Origin: Algoriphagus litoralis
GTDB lineage: Bacteria; Bacteroidota; Bacteroidia; Cytophagales; Cyclobacteriaceae
DNA: 64,000 nt
Assembly: GCF_003259255.1 (NCBI RefSeq)
Contig: NZ_QGOL01000017.1
Span: forward strand, 1-64,000
Direction: 5' to 3'
Shown here: in pieces, positions 23,744 through 32,224 of the stretch
Layout: each line of letters opens with the position of its first letter
How positions within the stretch are numbered: the stretch's first letter is position 1
Position numbers and translations under genes: made by a program
Notes under the pieces: model-generated
Database searches by the model: none
Seen by the model: only the letters and a program-made list of their open reading frames with translations
Told to the model about the DNA's origin: nothing

Positions 23744-24745
23744 ATGCTTCAGTTTATCTCTTTTTTGAGCCTTTTGGGCTTGTTTTCTTTTTCCAATCCT
23801 GAAAATCGAGACATCAAAATCCTTTCTTCCGGCTTTATCTACGAAACGGCCCCATTCCCTTCCTGCCATGCCTCCACACTTTTGGAAACAGAGGATGGCG
23901 TGATGGCAGCCTGGTTTGGAGGCACCTATGAGCGGCATCCAGACGTAGCTATCTACACTTCGCATCGGAAAAATGGAACATGGTCTACCCCCGAATGGGC
24001 TGCAGATGGAATAGAAAATGAGGTATTTAGAAACCCAACCTGGAATCCGGTCCTTCACCGCAAAAATGACGGGGCGATCGTCCTTTTCTACAAAGAAGGT
24101 CCAAACCCAAGAGAATGGTGGGGACACTACAAAATTTCAAGCGATGAAGGAAAAACATGGTCTGAAGAAATCCAACTGCCTCCGGGATTTTTGGGTCCGG
24201 TAAGAAATAAATCTGTCGAACTCCCAAACGGTCAATTGTTGCATCCCAGTAGCTTTGAGATCAATCATGTCTGGACTTCACATATTGAACTATCCGATCC
24301 CGATCTCAAAAACTGGGAAAAAGTAGAACTGCAAGGCCCTTTCAATGCCATCCAACCTACCGTCCTTTTTCACCCAAACAATAAAATCCAGGTCCTTTGC
24401 CGCACCCAAGAAGGGGTAGTGGCCACAGCTTGGTCTAGCGATAACGGAAAAACCTGGACTACCCTTGAGGCGACAAACATGGACAATAACAACTCCGGAA
24501 TAGATGCTGTCACTCTTTCAGATGGATCCCATCTCTTGGTTGCCAATCCTTTGAAGAAAGGACGAAACAAGCTCTCGCTTTTTAGCTCTACCGACGGCAT
24601 CAATTGGACTGAAGTGCTGGTATTGGAGGATGAGAAAGAAGGGGAATTCAGCTATCCTGCCATCATTCAAGCGACTGACGGCACAGTTCATATCAGTTAC
24701 ACTTACAATCGAAAAAAGATCAAGTACGTACACCTGAGCCTTTGA
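23744..24745 (+). CDS. Sialidase-family (BNR-repeat) exo-glycosidase-like protein
   Basis: The 333-residue protein has a weak N-terminal signal ('MLQFISFLSLLGLFSFS') and the six-bladed propeller features of BNR/sialidase-like proteins. Asp boxes are 'SSDEGKTW', 'SSDNGKTW' and a variant 'SSTDGINW'. The opening 'FPSCHASTLLETEDGVMAAWFGGTYERHPDVAIYTS' and 'RNPTWNPVLH' define the subfamily annotated as exo-alpha-sialidase. Linkage to a neuraminate lyase-type aldolase and a symporter supports action on an acidic sugar. However, this subfamily is poorly characterised and the true substrate could be another glycoside. Confidence 0.82.
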   Translation: MLQFISFLSLLGLFSFSNPENRDIKILSSGFIYETAPFPSCHASTLLETEDGVMAAWFGGTYERHPDVAIYTSHRKNGTWSTPEWAADGIENEVFRNPTWNPVLHRKNDGAIVLFYKEGPNPREWWGHYKISSDEGKTWSEEIQLPPGFLGPVRNKSVELPNGQLLHPSSFEINHVWTSHIELSDPDLKNWEKVELQGPFNAIQPTVLFHPNNKIQVLCRTQEGVVATAWSSDNGKTWTTLEATNMDNNNSGIDAVTLSDGSHLLVANPLKKGRNKLSLFSSTDGINWTEVLVLEDEKEGEFSYPAIIQATDGTVHISYTYNRKKIKYVHLSL

Positions 24746-24769
24746 TTTTTTCAACAAAAACCTAAAACC

Positions 24770-25702
24770 ATGAAACCAATAGACACTTTTCAAGGGATTA
24801 TTCCTCCTATGATCACGCCTTTAAATTCAGATTTATCGCTGGATGTCCCGCATGCGGAAAAACTCATTGAGCATCTGATCGGCGGAGGAGTTCATGGGAT
24901 TTTTATTCTTGGCACTACGGGTGAATTCGCAGGCTTGAGTTCGGATGTAAAAAGTGACTTAATCCGACTGACCTGCCGACAGGTGAACGGGCGAGTGCCG
25001 ATCTTGGTGGGGATCACCGATTGTTCCTTTGTAGAAAGCTTGGATTTGGCCGCTATCGCCAAAGAATCCGGTGCCGATGCATTGGTTGCGGCAGCACCTT
25101 TTTACATGAATATCGGGCAGCAAGAGTTGAGCTATTACTATCAAAAACTGTCAAATATGGTGGAATTGCCAATGTTCCTCTATGACATGCCCTCACATAC
25201 CAAGATCAACATTGAGGTAGAAACAGTCGTCGAACTATCCAAGCATCCCAATATCATTGGCATCAAGGACAGCTCCGGAAACCCGGAAAACTTCCAGGGA
25301 CTTTGCGAGGCTCTTCGGGATCAGCCAGATTTCAAAATCTTCGTAGGACCAGAGGAAATCCTCGCAAATACGCTGGAAATGGGAGGTCATGGTGGAGTCA
25401 CTGGAGGTGCTAATCTTTTCCCAAAACTCTATGTGGCACTTTACGAAGCTTTCCAGAAAAAGGAAACTGAAACAGTCAAGAAACTCCAAGATACGATCCT
25501 CTTTCTGAGCAAAAACCTCTACACCAATGGCACCTATCGCTCCAGTTATCTGAAAGGATTGAAAGCAGCAATGGCTCTCGAAGGTCTTTGCCAAGGCAAC
25601 TTCGCCCCTCCCCTTTTTCCTTATTCTGAATCTGAAAAAGCAGAATTATACCCTAAATTCAACGAAGTCAAAAAACGAGTTCAGGAATCTTTAATGTCTT
25701 AA
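24770..25702 (+). CDS. N-acetylneuraminate lyase / DHDPS-family aldolase
   Basis: The 310 residues form one TIM barrel of the dapA/nanA superfamily: 'GIIPPMITPLNSDLSLD', the 'LGTTGEFAGLSSD' loop, Tyr138 in 'FLYDMPSHT' and Schiff-base Lys166 in 'IIGIKDSSGN'. Superfamily members cleave or form C-C bonds with pyruvate (neuraminate, 2-keto-3-deoxy acids, dihydrodipicolinate). The essential-gene role of DapA is unlikely given the neighbours. Located 24 bases after the sialidase gene and just before a symporter, it probably cleaves the imported acidic sugar. Exact substrate unproven. Confidence 0.85.
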   Translation: MKPIDTFQGIIPPMITPLNSDLSLDVPHAEKLIEHLIGGGVHGIFILGTTGEFAGLSSDVKSDLIRLTCRQVNGRVPILVGITDCSFVESLDLAAIAKESGADALVAAAPFYMNIGQQELSYYYQKLSNMVELPMFLYDMPSHTKINIEVETVVELSKHPNIIGIKDSSGNPENFQGLCEALRDQPDFKIFVGPEEILANTLEMGGHGGVTGGANLFPKLYVALYEAFQKKETETVKKLQDTILFLSKNLYTNGTYRSSYLKGLKAAMALEGLCQGNFAPPLFPYSESEKAELYPKFNEVKKRVQESLMS

Positions 25703-25723
25703 GTCGTGAATTAATCCGCGATA

Positions 25724-25785
25724 ACCTGCCTGCGGAAGGCAGGTCAGCAAATTTTCTGCGCCAACCTGCCTGACGGCAGTCAGGT
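25724..25785. repeat. Paired CCTGCC palindromes in aldolase-symporter gap
   Basis: Hairpin ACCTGCCT/AGGCAGGT (25724-25744), then a second, ACCTG...CAGGT with inner CTGAC/GTCAG (25764-25785). They sit inside an apparent operon, so they could set differential expression or RNA stability. Confidence 0.6.
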
Positions 25786-25840
25786 CAGCGGGAACCAAAC
25801 ATTCCAACCTCCCAACTTCCATACCTCCTAACATATCCAA

Positions 25841-27307
25841 ATGCCAATCCTAGACCTCGCCATTTTTCTCATTTACATGCTGGCAATTGTAGGATTTGGT
25901 GTTTCTTTTTCATTCCGGAAGCGTACTTCCTCGGACTTTACCACAGGTAGCGGCCGGCTTCCGGCTTGGGCCATCGGTATGTCGATCTTTGCCACCTTTG
26001 TGAGTAGCATCAGCTTTTTAGCTTTACCTGGAAATGCCTTTTCAGGAAATTGGAATGGGTTTGTCTTCAGTCTATCCATTCCGCTGGCGGCTTGGATCGC
26101 GGTGAAATACTTTGTTCCGCTTTACCGCAAACTGAAAAGCGAATCAGCTTATTTCTACCTCGAGCAGCGGTTTGGAGCTTGGGCAAGAATTTACGCATCT
26201 ATTTGTTATTTGCTCACTCAATTGGCTAGAATGGGAGCCATCATGTACTTGCTCGCCTTGCCGATGAATGCCTTGCTGGGATGGAGCATTCCGAGCATCA
26301 TCCTGGTGACGGGGATTAGTGTGGTCATCTATTCGATGTGGGGCGGAATTGAAGCGGTAATCTGGACAGATGCGGTGCAGGGAATCATTTTGATCGGAGG
26401 TGCTTTGGCCTGTTTGGGTGTAATTTTCTTTGGGATGCCTGAGGGATCTTCCTCGATATTCAGTATTGCAAATGAAGCGAATAAGTTCAGTTTGGGCAGT
26501 TTCAAACTCGATTTTACCACCTCCACTTTCTGGATGATTTTGGTCTATGGACTCTTTATCAACCTGCAAAATTTCGGGATCGATCAGAGTTATGTACAGC
26601 GCTATTTAACCGCCAAAACCGAATCAGAAGCAAAGAAATCGACTTGGCTTGGAAGTTTGCTTTATGTGCCAGTTTCGCTTCTTTTCTTCTTTATCGGTAC
26701 AGCCTTGTTTGCTTATTATCAGGCCCAACCCGAATTACTTCCCGCAGGACTGGCCGGAGACAAAGTTTTTCCCTTCTTCATCGTCAATCAACTTCCGGTG
26801 GGCGTGACAGGCTTGCTGATCGCATCCATCTTTGCAGCTGGCATGAGTACCGTTTCTACGAGCATAAACAGTTCGGCGACGGTGATTCTCTCTGATCACT
26901 TCCGAAAATACATCCATCCCAATCCATCGGAAAAGCTCTCCCTTCGCGTATTGAGGGGTTCATCGCTGATTATGGGTTTGCTGAGCATCGTGGTCGGATT
27001 GGCTTTTAATGGAGTCAACAGTGCTTTGGAAGCTTGGTGGGCACTTTCTTCGATATTCAGCGGGGGAATATTGGGACTTTTCTTGTTGGGATTATTGTCG
27101 AAAGCAAAGAATCCACAGGCTGTTTTCGCTGTGATTCTGGGAGTTTTGGTAATTGGTTGGATGAGTTTATCGGCGATTTTGATCCAAAATGGAATGTCCG
27201 AAACCTTTGCAAACCCGCTTCACACGAATATGACGATCGTGATGGGAACGCTGACGATTTTCTTGGTGGGGTTTGGGTTGAGTTGGGTAACAAAAAATCG
27301 CAACTAA
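25841..27307 (+). CDS. Sodium:solute symporter (SSS family), acidic-sugar type
   Basis: The 488-residue polytopic protein has about 13 transmembrane helices. SSS-family motifs include 'GFGVSFSFRKRTSSDFTTGSGRLPAWAIGMSIFATFVSSISFLALPGNAF', the unwound first core helix with the sodium-site region, 'VIYSMWGGIEAVIWTDAVQGIILI', 'NFGIDQSYVQRYLTAKTESEAKKS' and 'AAGMSTVSTSINSSATVI'. Sialic-acid and related sugar symporters share this layout. As the last gene of the sialidase-aldolase set it probably imports the released monosaccharide across the inner membrane. Confidence 0.88.
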   Translation: MPILDLAIFLIYMLAIVGFGVSFSFRKRTSSDFTTGSGRLPAWAIGMSIFATFVSSISFLALPGNAFSGNWNGFVFSLSIPLAAWIAVKYFVPLYRKLKSESAYFYLEQRFGAWARIYASICYLLTQLARMGAIMYLLALPMNALLGWSIPSIILVTGISVVIYSMWGGIEAVIWTDAVQGIILIGGALACLGVIFFGMPEGSSSIFSIANEANKFSLGSFKLDFTTSTFWMILVYGLFINLQNFGIDQSYVQRYLTAKTESEAKKSTWLGSLLYVPVSLLFFFIGTALFAYYQAQPELLPAGLAGDKVFPFFIVNQLPVGVTGLLIASIFAAGMSTVSTSINSSATVILSDHFRKYIHPNPSEKLSLRVLRGSSLIMGLLSIVVGLAFNGVNSALEAWWALSSIFSGGILGLFLLGLLSKAKNPQAVFAVILGVLVIGWMSLSAILIQNGMSETFANPLHTNMTIVMGTLTIFLVGFGLSWVTKNRN

Positions 27308-27320
27308 GCCAAAATCCTAC

Positions 27321-27716
27321 TCACCTGACCTTCCTAAAAGTCAACACGTCCGAACTATTTTCTGAGTCAAAAAACCTTCCAATCTTCAACTCGAGTGCAT
27401 TTTGACGAAAATAGTATTCTGTTGGATTGTAATAACTTGATAAGGAATATTGAAGGGTAATGTTGTCTTTCTTTATCGAAAAAGTATAAAGTCCAGAACC
27501 TATTTTAGGTACAGCAAAGCCATTTTGATTTTGCTGTCCTCTTTTCAAATTCAAAAGTGAACTACCATCCTGCAGCGTTAAAAATTCCAGCGTATCGGTT
27601 TTAGTCAATTGATCGACCCATATTCCTTCTAAGGTTAAAGGGATAGGTTGATCAGATGTGTCGGTACAGCCAAAAACTGCAGCCAAAAGAATCAAGATAA
27701 GTGCCTGCTTCATCAT
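27321..27716 (-). CDS. Putative lipoprotein, hypothetical (131 aa)
   Basis: The lipoprotein signal ends 'LLAAVFGC' (Cys17). The mature part of 114 residues begins 'TDTSDQPIPLTLEGIWVDQ' and has several beta strands ('GSGLYTFSIKKDNITLQYSL'), which suggests a small lipocalin-like barrel. No known motif. It faces the symporter gene convergently, with 13 bases between stop codons and no obvious terminator. The start has two adjacent ATGs. Confidence 0.65.
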   Translation of the reverse strand: MMKQALILILLAAVFGCTDTSDQPIPLTLEGIWVDQLTKTDTLEFLTLQDGSSLLNLKRGQQNQNGFAVPKIGSGLYTFSIKKDNITLQYSLSSYYNPTEYYFRQNALELKIGRFFDSENSSDVLTFRKVR

Positions 27717-27773
27717 TAAAATGTTTAACCCTAAATGAGAAACGTGAAATTTGAGAAAGAATGTCTTGTCAAA

Positions 27774-28217
27774 TTACATTTTCTTATATCGACGAAAAAG
27801 GACTATAAATAGTAAAAGCGAAACTAAATTCACACCAAAGCCAAAGACTGAACCAGTACTATTATATTGGATTGTAAATTCAGAAACTGGAAAACTCACA
27901 TTAATAATCCCCCTATCAAAGTCTATAACAGACAAAATTACTCCGAAACCTAATGCCATTACATACTTTAAACCTTGAAAACTAAATGAAAATATGCCTA
28001 AAAATAAAACAACCAAACTTCCTAAATATCCCATTTTTGCCCGATCTCCAATGAGGTTAAAACCGAAATAGATTGTAGTTAAACTTACACTCAACACATA
28101 AATTATATAAAAAAAATAAATAAAATTAAGGATAACTGGGCTTTGAAGAATTGTAATTAGTAATGTAATAATCCCCAAAAAACCCGTCAACACAAGATAA
28201 TAACTTAAAATTTTCAT
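27774..28217 (-). CDS. Small polytopic membrane protein, hypothetical (147 aa)
   Basis: There are four to five hydrophobic helices (about residues 4-25, 27-50, 63-80, 84-102 and 122-142) with few charged residues apart from the loop 'GDRAKMG' and the tail 'FRRYKKM'. No recognisable family. It is more AT-rich than the surrounding genes and flanked by short hypotheticals on the same strand, with gaps of 57 and 96 bases. Operon membership is uncertain. Confidence 0.55.
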   Translation of the reverse strand: MKILSYYLVLTGFLGIITLLITILQSPVILNFIYFFYIIYVLSVSLTTIYFGFNLIGDRAKMGYLGSLVVLFLGIFSFSFQGLKYVMALGFGVILSVIDFDRGIINVSFPVSEFTIQYNSTGSVFGFGVNLVSLLLFIVLFRRYKKM

Positions 28218-28313
28218 TTATTTAACTTTCAATCTGTTTACCTAATAAAGCTTTAAAAGAAGAAAATATTTTTCAAAAACTCAACGAATTGTGGATCATT
28301 AAATCATATTGGT

Positions 28314-28655
28314 TTAATTATACAATTTAAAAATCAACGCGGCCATCTCCCTTTCAAAAGCCTGAAATTTTGCCCGAGTTGTGGCGCCACATGCAAAAAT
28401 AAAAACAATTAGACTGGCCAGTTCGATCATCGCCAGACTTGACAAAATTCCTCCTACCACAGATGGTGTCGATTCATCTATGGCAATTTCATTTTTTCTC
28501 ACCGTGACCTGAGCACCAATGAAGGCAGATTTTTTAATCATGACAGTTTTCTTATCCAGACCAAACTCCCGCAGGCTATAATCACTCGGCAATTCTTTCC
28601 GCAGAAGTGACAGAAGTTCTTCATTGGTTGGGGTGGTTTTCACTTTGATTATCAT
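28314..28655 (-). CDS. Hypothetical protein with one or two membrane helices (113 aa)
   Basis: An N-terminal soluble domain of about 60 residues ('MIIKVKTTPTNEELLSLLRKELPSDYSLREFGLDKKTVMIKKSAFIGAQV') is followed by a hydrophobic segment at about 67-90 and a short charged helix ending 'ALIFKLYN'. I do not recognise the family. The plan of a small soluble head plus a hydrophobic hairpin is common among uncharacterised Bacteroidota proteins. Confidence 0.6.
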   Translation of the reverse strand: MIIKVKTTPTNEELLSLLRKELPSDYSLREFGLDKKTVMIKKSAFIGAQVTVRKNEIAIDESTPSVVGGILSSLAMIELASLIVFIFACGATTRAKFQAFEREMAALIFKLYN

Positions 28656-28732
28656 AGCGCTCTGGAATATGAAGAATAGACAAAAGTTAATCTACGGATT
28701 TCTACAGTCTGCAAAAACTCTAAGTTCCTGAA

Positions 28733-29323
28733 TCAGGCATTTTTACCCCGGAATTGCTTAGGTTTTTGGTTTTGTGCTGCAAGGGTGACGATTTCATCGA
28801 TTCGGTTTTGGCGGGTTTCGGGTCGCTTAGCCAAGACCAGCCATTGCAGAATGTTCCGCTTGTCTGAACGACTTAGACTTAGAAAATAATCTTTTGCAAC
28901 TGGGGAAGCCTGAAAAGCTTCTTCCAAATCATTTGGTATGATTAATTCTTCTGCTTCATCAAGGATCGTCCAGGAACCATTATTCTTGGCGATTTCGATG
29001 CAATCCAAACCAGCCTGAGTCATCAATCCTTCTTCAGTAAGTCGTGCAATTTTCGCCTTGTTGATCTTGGACCAGACACTTTTGGGTTTCCGTCTGCAGA
29101 AGAACTGCATGTACCGATCCGAATCAATAGGTTTGGATTTGCTATCAATCCAACCGAAGCAAAGTGCTTCATCCACCGCATCATTGTAAACGACTGAGGG
29201 CTGCTTGGATTCCTTTTTGAAATAAATCAGCCAAATGGACTGCTTCTTATCGTGGTTTTCCTGCAGCCAATCCCGCCATTCCTGTCGGGATTTTGGGGAG
29301 AATGTTTCGAGGGGTAGGTTCAT
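28733..29323 (-). CDS. YdeI/OmpD-associated family protein
   Basis: The 196 residues have the family hallmarks 'SRQEWRDWLQENHDKKQSIWLIYFKKES', 'VVYNDAVDEALCFGWIDSKSKPIDSDRYMQFFCRRKPKSVWSKINKAKIARLTEEGLMTQAGLDCIEIAKNNGSW' and a C-terminal 'SRSDKRNILQWLVLAKRPETRQNRIDEIV'. The family is widespread and cytoplasmic. Members have been tied to resistance to polymyxin or acid stress, but a biochemical activity is not established. It stands alone on the reverse strand. Confidence 0.9.
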   Translation of the reverse strand: MNLPLETFSPKSRQEWRDWLQENHDKKQSIWLIYFKKESKQPSVVYNDAVDEALCFGWIDSKSKPIDSDRYMQFFCRRKPKSVWSKINKAKIARLTEEGLMTQAGLDCIEIAKNNGSWTILDEAEELIIPNDLEEAFQASPVAKDYFLSLSRSDKRNILQWLVLAKRPETRQNRIDEIVTLAAQNQKPKQFRGKNA

Positions 29324-29468
29324 CGCATTAAAAAAATTATTTATCCTACGAAGGTAAAATTTTTATTTTTTTATTCTCACTCTTTACTTACGGGTAATTT
29401 TTATTCTAGTCTTAGTGTTCATAAAAATTCCAACTTTTCAATTTTAAAATCTACCCATCCTCCATTTC

Positions 29469-29978
29469 TTACGTAATCACCCGACTAGATAGAAAAGGTA
29501 ACCATTCCTCTGCCTGACGCTGGGCATATTCTGCTAAAAAATAAGAAAGTGAGGGTTTGAATGGCTGGGATCGCAGCACCAGACCAGCTTGCTCGGGAGT
29601 CTTGTCTCCTTTGCTCACATTGCAGCGGTTACAGGCAGTGATCAGATTGGTCCAGTTGGTTTTGCCGCCTTTGGACTTGGGAATGATATGATCGATAGTC
29701 AGGTGTCTTTTACTGCCGCAGTATTGGCATTCCCCATTGTCCCGCTTGAAGAGATTGTTTCGATTGAGCAAGACTCCCCGGAAAGGGATGTTTTTGTAAT
29801 GAGTCAATCGGATCACCGCTGGATAATCGAAACTGCGGTCCACCGTACGAATTTTCAAAAGTTCATAGGTAGACAGGATGTTGGCTTTTTCCAAAAGACA
29901 AAGCACAATGGCTTTCTGTACCGGAACTACAGCTACCGGCGAATGATCTAAGTTTAGCACCAAAACCCGTTTTTCCAT
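29469..29978 (-). CDS. HNH endonuclease-family protein
   Basis: The 169-residue protein has a zinc-bound HNH core: 'CQYCGSKRHLTIDHIIPKSKGGKTNWTNLITACNRCNVSKGDKTPEQAGL'. The two CxxC pairs, the Asp-His and the Asn are intact. The N-terminal 'MEKRVLVLNLDHSPVAVVPVQKAIVLCLLEKA' is typical of the stand-alone HNH proteins found near core genes in many bacteria, whose cellular role is unclear. It is the last gene of the tsaD-smpB-NlpC/P60-like-HNH transcript, 3 bases after the preceding stop. Confidence 0.9.
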   Translation of the reverse strand: MEKRVLVLNLDHSPVAVVPVQKAIVLCLLEKANILSTYELLKIRTVDRSFDYPAVIRLTHYKNIPFRGVLLNRNNLFKRDNGECQYCGSKRHLTIDHIIPKSKGGKTNWTNLITACNRCNVSKGDKTPEQAGLVLRSQPFKPSLSYFLAEYAQRQAEEWLPFLSSRVIT

Positions 29979-29981
29979 ACC

Positions 29982-30779
29982 TTATCCCACTATCGATCTC
30001 GCGTCAAAAACGACCTGTTCACCGGTATTGTTTCTCAAGTAATCCTCCCATTCGTCCAGGTCAGAGACTTTCATTTTGTTATCCATCCAGAGTATTTCCT
30101 CTGCTCCCAAAAATAAACCAAAGTGGGACTCCTGCTTTTCTAAATCTCTGAAAACAAACAAGTCACCTGGAACAGCTTCTTCAGGCGTCACGCTCTTGCC
30201 GGGGATTTTCCCAGAAAGCCAAGAATAACCAGCTATCGCAAAAATCAGTGCAAAACCAAACTCTTCATCCAAGCCAAAAATACTTCTCCCTCCGGCCTGA
30301 AAGGGTGCATTGAGGTAACGGAGTCCGATTTCGATGAGTTCTTCCCGGCCGGCCCGCACCGCATGGGGCCGATAGGTGCCGGTGAATCCGATATGCTCCT
30401 GCCAGTTGAATAGTTCGAGTTCGCTGAAGTGGAGTCTGCTGCCTGGGAGTAAGTAGAGATTGCTGCCGAGGTATTCGATAGCGGCAATGGGGCTGGTGAC
30501 GATCTGAAAGTCCTGATTGAGAAACTTGCGGTATTCTTCTCCGGTGATTTCTTTGATAAGTTTGGCCCAGACCCAGCCTCCCATGCCGGTGTCTTCATGG
30601 TACACCCGAAACCACTGTCTGTCGGAGGTGAGTCCATTGATCTGGTAGCATTCTCCAAAAAGCAACTGGCAGACCAGTGCGGAGTCAAAAGTAGGTTGGC
30701 GGTAAAGTGGAAGGATCGTCTGACGACAAATCCCGTAAGCATCAATCAAAGGCCATTCGCTGGAGCTCTCTTTTTGCAT
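29982..30779 (-). CDS. SH3-NlpC/P60-like protein lacking the catalytic cysteine
   Basis: Residues 12-75 form an SH3b-like domain ('LIDAYGICRQTILPLYRQPTFDSALVCQLLFGECY') with a second one likely at 88-150. Residues 145-260 follow the NlpC/P60 (C40) fold. In active members 'GIDCSGF' holds the catalytic Cys. Here 'FGLDEEFGF' puts Glu172 in that position. The His equivalent (His219 in 'ESHFGLFLG') and the 'PGDLFVF' element remain. It is probably a non-enzymatic binding protein derived from a peptidoglycan endopeptidase. No signal peptide is visible, unusual for a wall enzyme. The start lies 38 bases inside smpB. Confidence 0.75.
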   Translation of the reverse strand: MQKESSSEWPLIDAYGICRQTILPLYRQPTFDSALVCQLLFGECYQINGLTSDRQWFRVYHEDTGMGGWVWAKLIKEITGEEYRKFLNQDFQIVTSPIAAIEYLGSNLYLLPGSRLHFSELELFNWQEHIGFTGTYRPHAVRAGREELIEIGLRYLNAPFQAGGRSIFGLDEEFGFALIFAIAGYSWLSGKIPGKSVTPEEAVPGDLFVFRDLEKQESHFGLFLGAEEILWMDNKMKVSDLDEWEDYLRNNTGEQVVFDARSIVG

Positions 30780-31209
30780 CTTTTTCCTTCAGGTCCTGAC
30801 GTTTATCGTGTGTTTTCTTACCCCGGGCCAGTGCAATTTCCAATTTTGCCAAACCACGGTCATTGATAAATATACGAACCGGAATGATTGCAAGCCCCTT
30901 CTCAGCCGACTTAGTTTCGAGCTTTTCCAATTCTTTTTTCTTCAGGAGCAACTTCCGATCCCTAACTGCGACATGATTGTAACTGGCAGCCATGCTGTAT
31001 GGAGCGATGTGCATCTGTCGAATGTAAAGTTCCCCCTCCATAAAAATGCAAAACGCCTCCGTCAAAGACACTTTGCTCTCTCGGATAGACTTGATTTCGG
31101 TACCGGAAAGCATCAGCCCTGTCACATAGGTATCAATGAATTCAAACTCAAAGCTTGCTTTCTTATTTTTGATGTTGACGAACTTTTCGAAGCGGTTGGA
31201 CTTAGCCAT
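30742..31209 (-). CDS. smpB: SsrA-binding protein SmpB
   Basis: The 155-residue protein has the OB-fold core 'NIKNKKASFEFEFIDTYVTGLMLSGTEIKSIRESKVSLTEAFC' and 'GELYIRQMHIAPYSMAASYNH'. The basic C-terminal tail 'GLAKLEIALARGKKTHDKRQDLKEKDAKRELQRM' folds into the decoding site. It binds tmRNA and drives ribosome rescue by trans-translation. It begins 1 base after tsaD ends and overlaps the NlpC/P60-like gene. No tmRNA gene was seen in this window. Confidence 0.96.
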   Translation of the reverse strand: MAKSNRFEKFVNIKNKKASFEFEFIDTYVTGLMLSGTEIKSIRESKVSLTEAFCIFMEGELYIRQMHIAPYSMAASYNHVAVRDRKLLLKKKELEKLETKSAEKGLAIIPVRIFINDRGLAKLEIALARGKKTHDKRQDLKEKDAKRELQRMAFD

Positions 31210-31210
31210 A

Positions 31211-32224
31211 TCAGAGTTTCATTTTTGCCAGAGGTGTCACGTCGAGGCCGACGAATTCATTTCTCTGGTATTTGTAAAATGCAGCCATGGCAATCATGGC
31301 AGCGTTGTCCGTACAGTATTCGAATTTCGGGACGTAGAGGTTCCAGCCTTTTCGTCGGGCAAGTGCGGCGAGTGTCTCCCGCAATCCCGAATTGGCCGAT
31401 ACACCCCCAGCAATGGCAATTTCTTTTACCCCGTACTGCTTGACCGCTTCTTTTAGCTTAATCAGGAGCATTTCGACGAGGGTGTATTGGATGCTGGCGC
31501 AAAGATCAGCCAGGTTTTCCGTGATGAAATTTGGATTTTCTTTGAGCTGATCCCTCAGAAAATATAGAACAGCGGTTTTTATTCCTGAGAAAGAATAATT
31601 CAATCCCGGCATTCGTGTCACCGGGAATTTGAATGCTTTCGGATTTCCCTCTTTTGCGTAGCGATCAATCAATGGTCCTCCTGGATAGGGCAGGCCTAGT
31701 AGTTTGGCAGTCTTGTCAAATGCCTCTCCAACGGCATCATCCTGGGTCTCACCGATGACCTCCATTTCCAGATGATCCTTTACCAAAACCAACTGGGTAT
31801 GCCCTCCACTTACTGTCAGACAAATGAACGGAAAACTAGGCTTTGGATCCTCGATGAAATGTGCCAAAATATGCGCTTGCATATGATTAACTTCGATCAG
31901 CGGAATCTTTAGCGCTGTCGCAAAAGCTTTTGCAAAACTAACCCCAACCAAAAGCGAACCCATCAGCCCAGGACCCCGGGTGAATGCTATCGCTGATAAC
32001 TGATCCTTGGAAATCCCAGAAGACAAAATCGCCTCCTGAACCACAGGAATGAGGTTTTCCTGATGTGCTCGGGAAGCCAGCTCAGGAACTACTCCCCCAT
32101 ATTTTTCGTGTACGGATTGCGTGGCGACAATATTATTAAGTACTTTACCATTTACTATAATGGACGCCGAAGTCTCATCACACGATGATTCGATTGCTAG
32201 TATAGAAATATCCCTGTTACTCAT
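31211..32224 (-). CDS. tsaD: tRNA N6-threonylcarbamoyladenosine transferase TsaD
   Basis: The 337 residues belong to the ASKHA-fold Kae1/Qri7 family: 'ILAIESSCDETSASI', the metal-binding His114 and His118 in 'VNHMQAHILAHF', 'FICLTVSGGHTQLVLV', 'GEAFDKTAKLLGLPYPGG' and 'IAGGVSANSGLRE'. It transfers the threonylcarbamoyl group to A37 of ANN-decoding tRNAs. The Sua5/YrdC-type enzyme that makes the activated group is encoded at 56209-56838 in this window. It heads the reverse-strand transcript with smpB. Its ATG shares one base with the proposed TTG of the divergent tamB. Confidence 0.97.
   Translation of the reverse strand: MSNRDISILAIESSCDETSASIIVNGKVLNNIVATQSVHEKYGGVVPELASRAHQENLIPVVQEAILSSGISKDQLSAIAFTRGPGLMGSLLVGVSFAKAFATALKIPLIEVNHMQAHILAHFIEDPKPSFPFICLTVSGGHTQLVLVKDHLEMEVIGETQDDAVGEAFDKTAKLLGLPYPGGPLIDRYAKEGNPKAFKFPVTRMPGLNYSFSGIKTAVLYFLRDQLKENPNFITENLADLCASIQYTLVEMLLIKLKEAVKQYGVKEIAIAGGVSANSGLRETLAALARRKGWNLYVPKFEYCTDNAAMIAMAAFYKYQRNEFVGLDVTPLAKMKL

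Noticed and set aside
24770..25702. Housekeeping dapA
   Set aside because: The superfamily fits, but the sialidase and symporter neighbours favour an acidic-sugar aldolase. The exact activity is left open.
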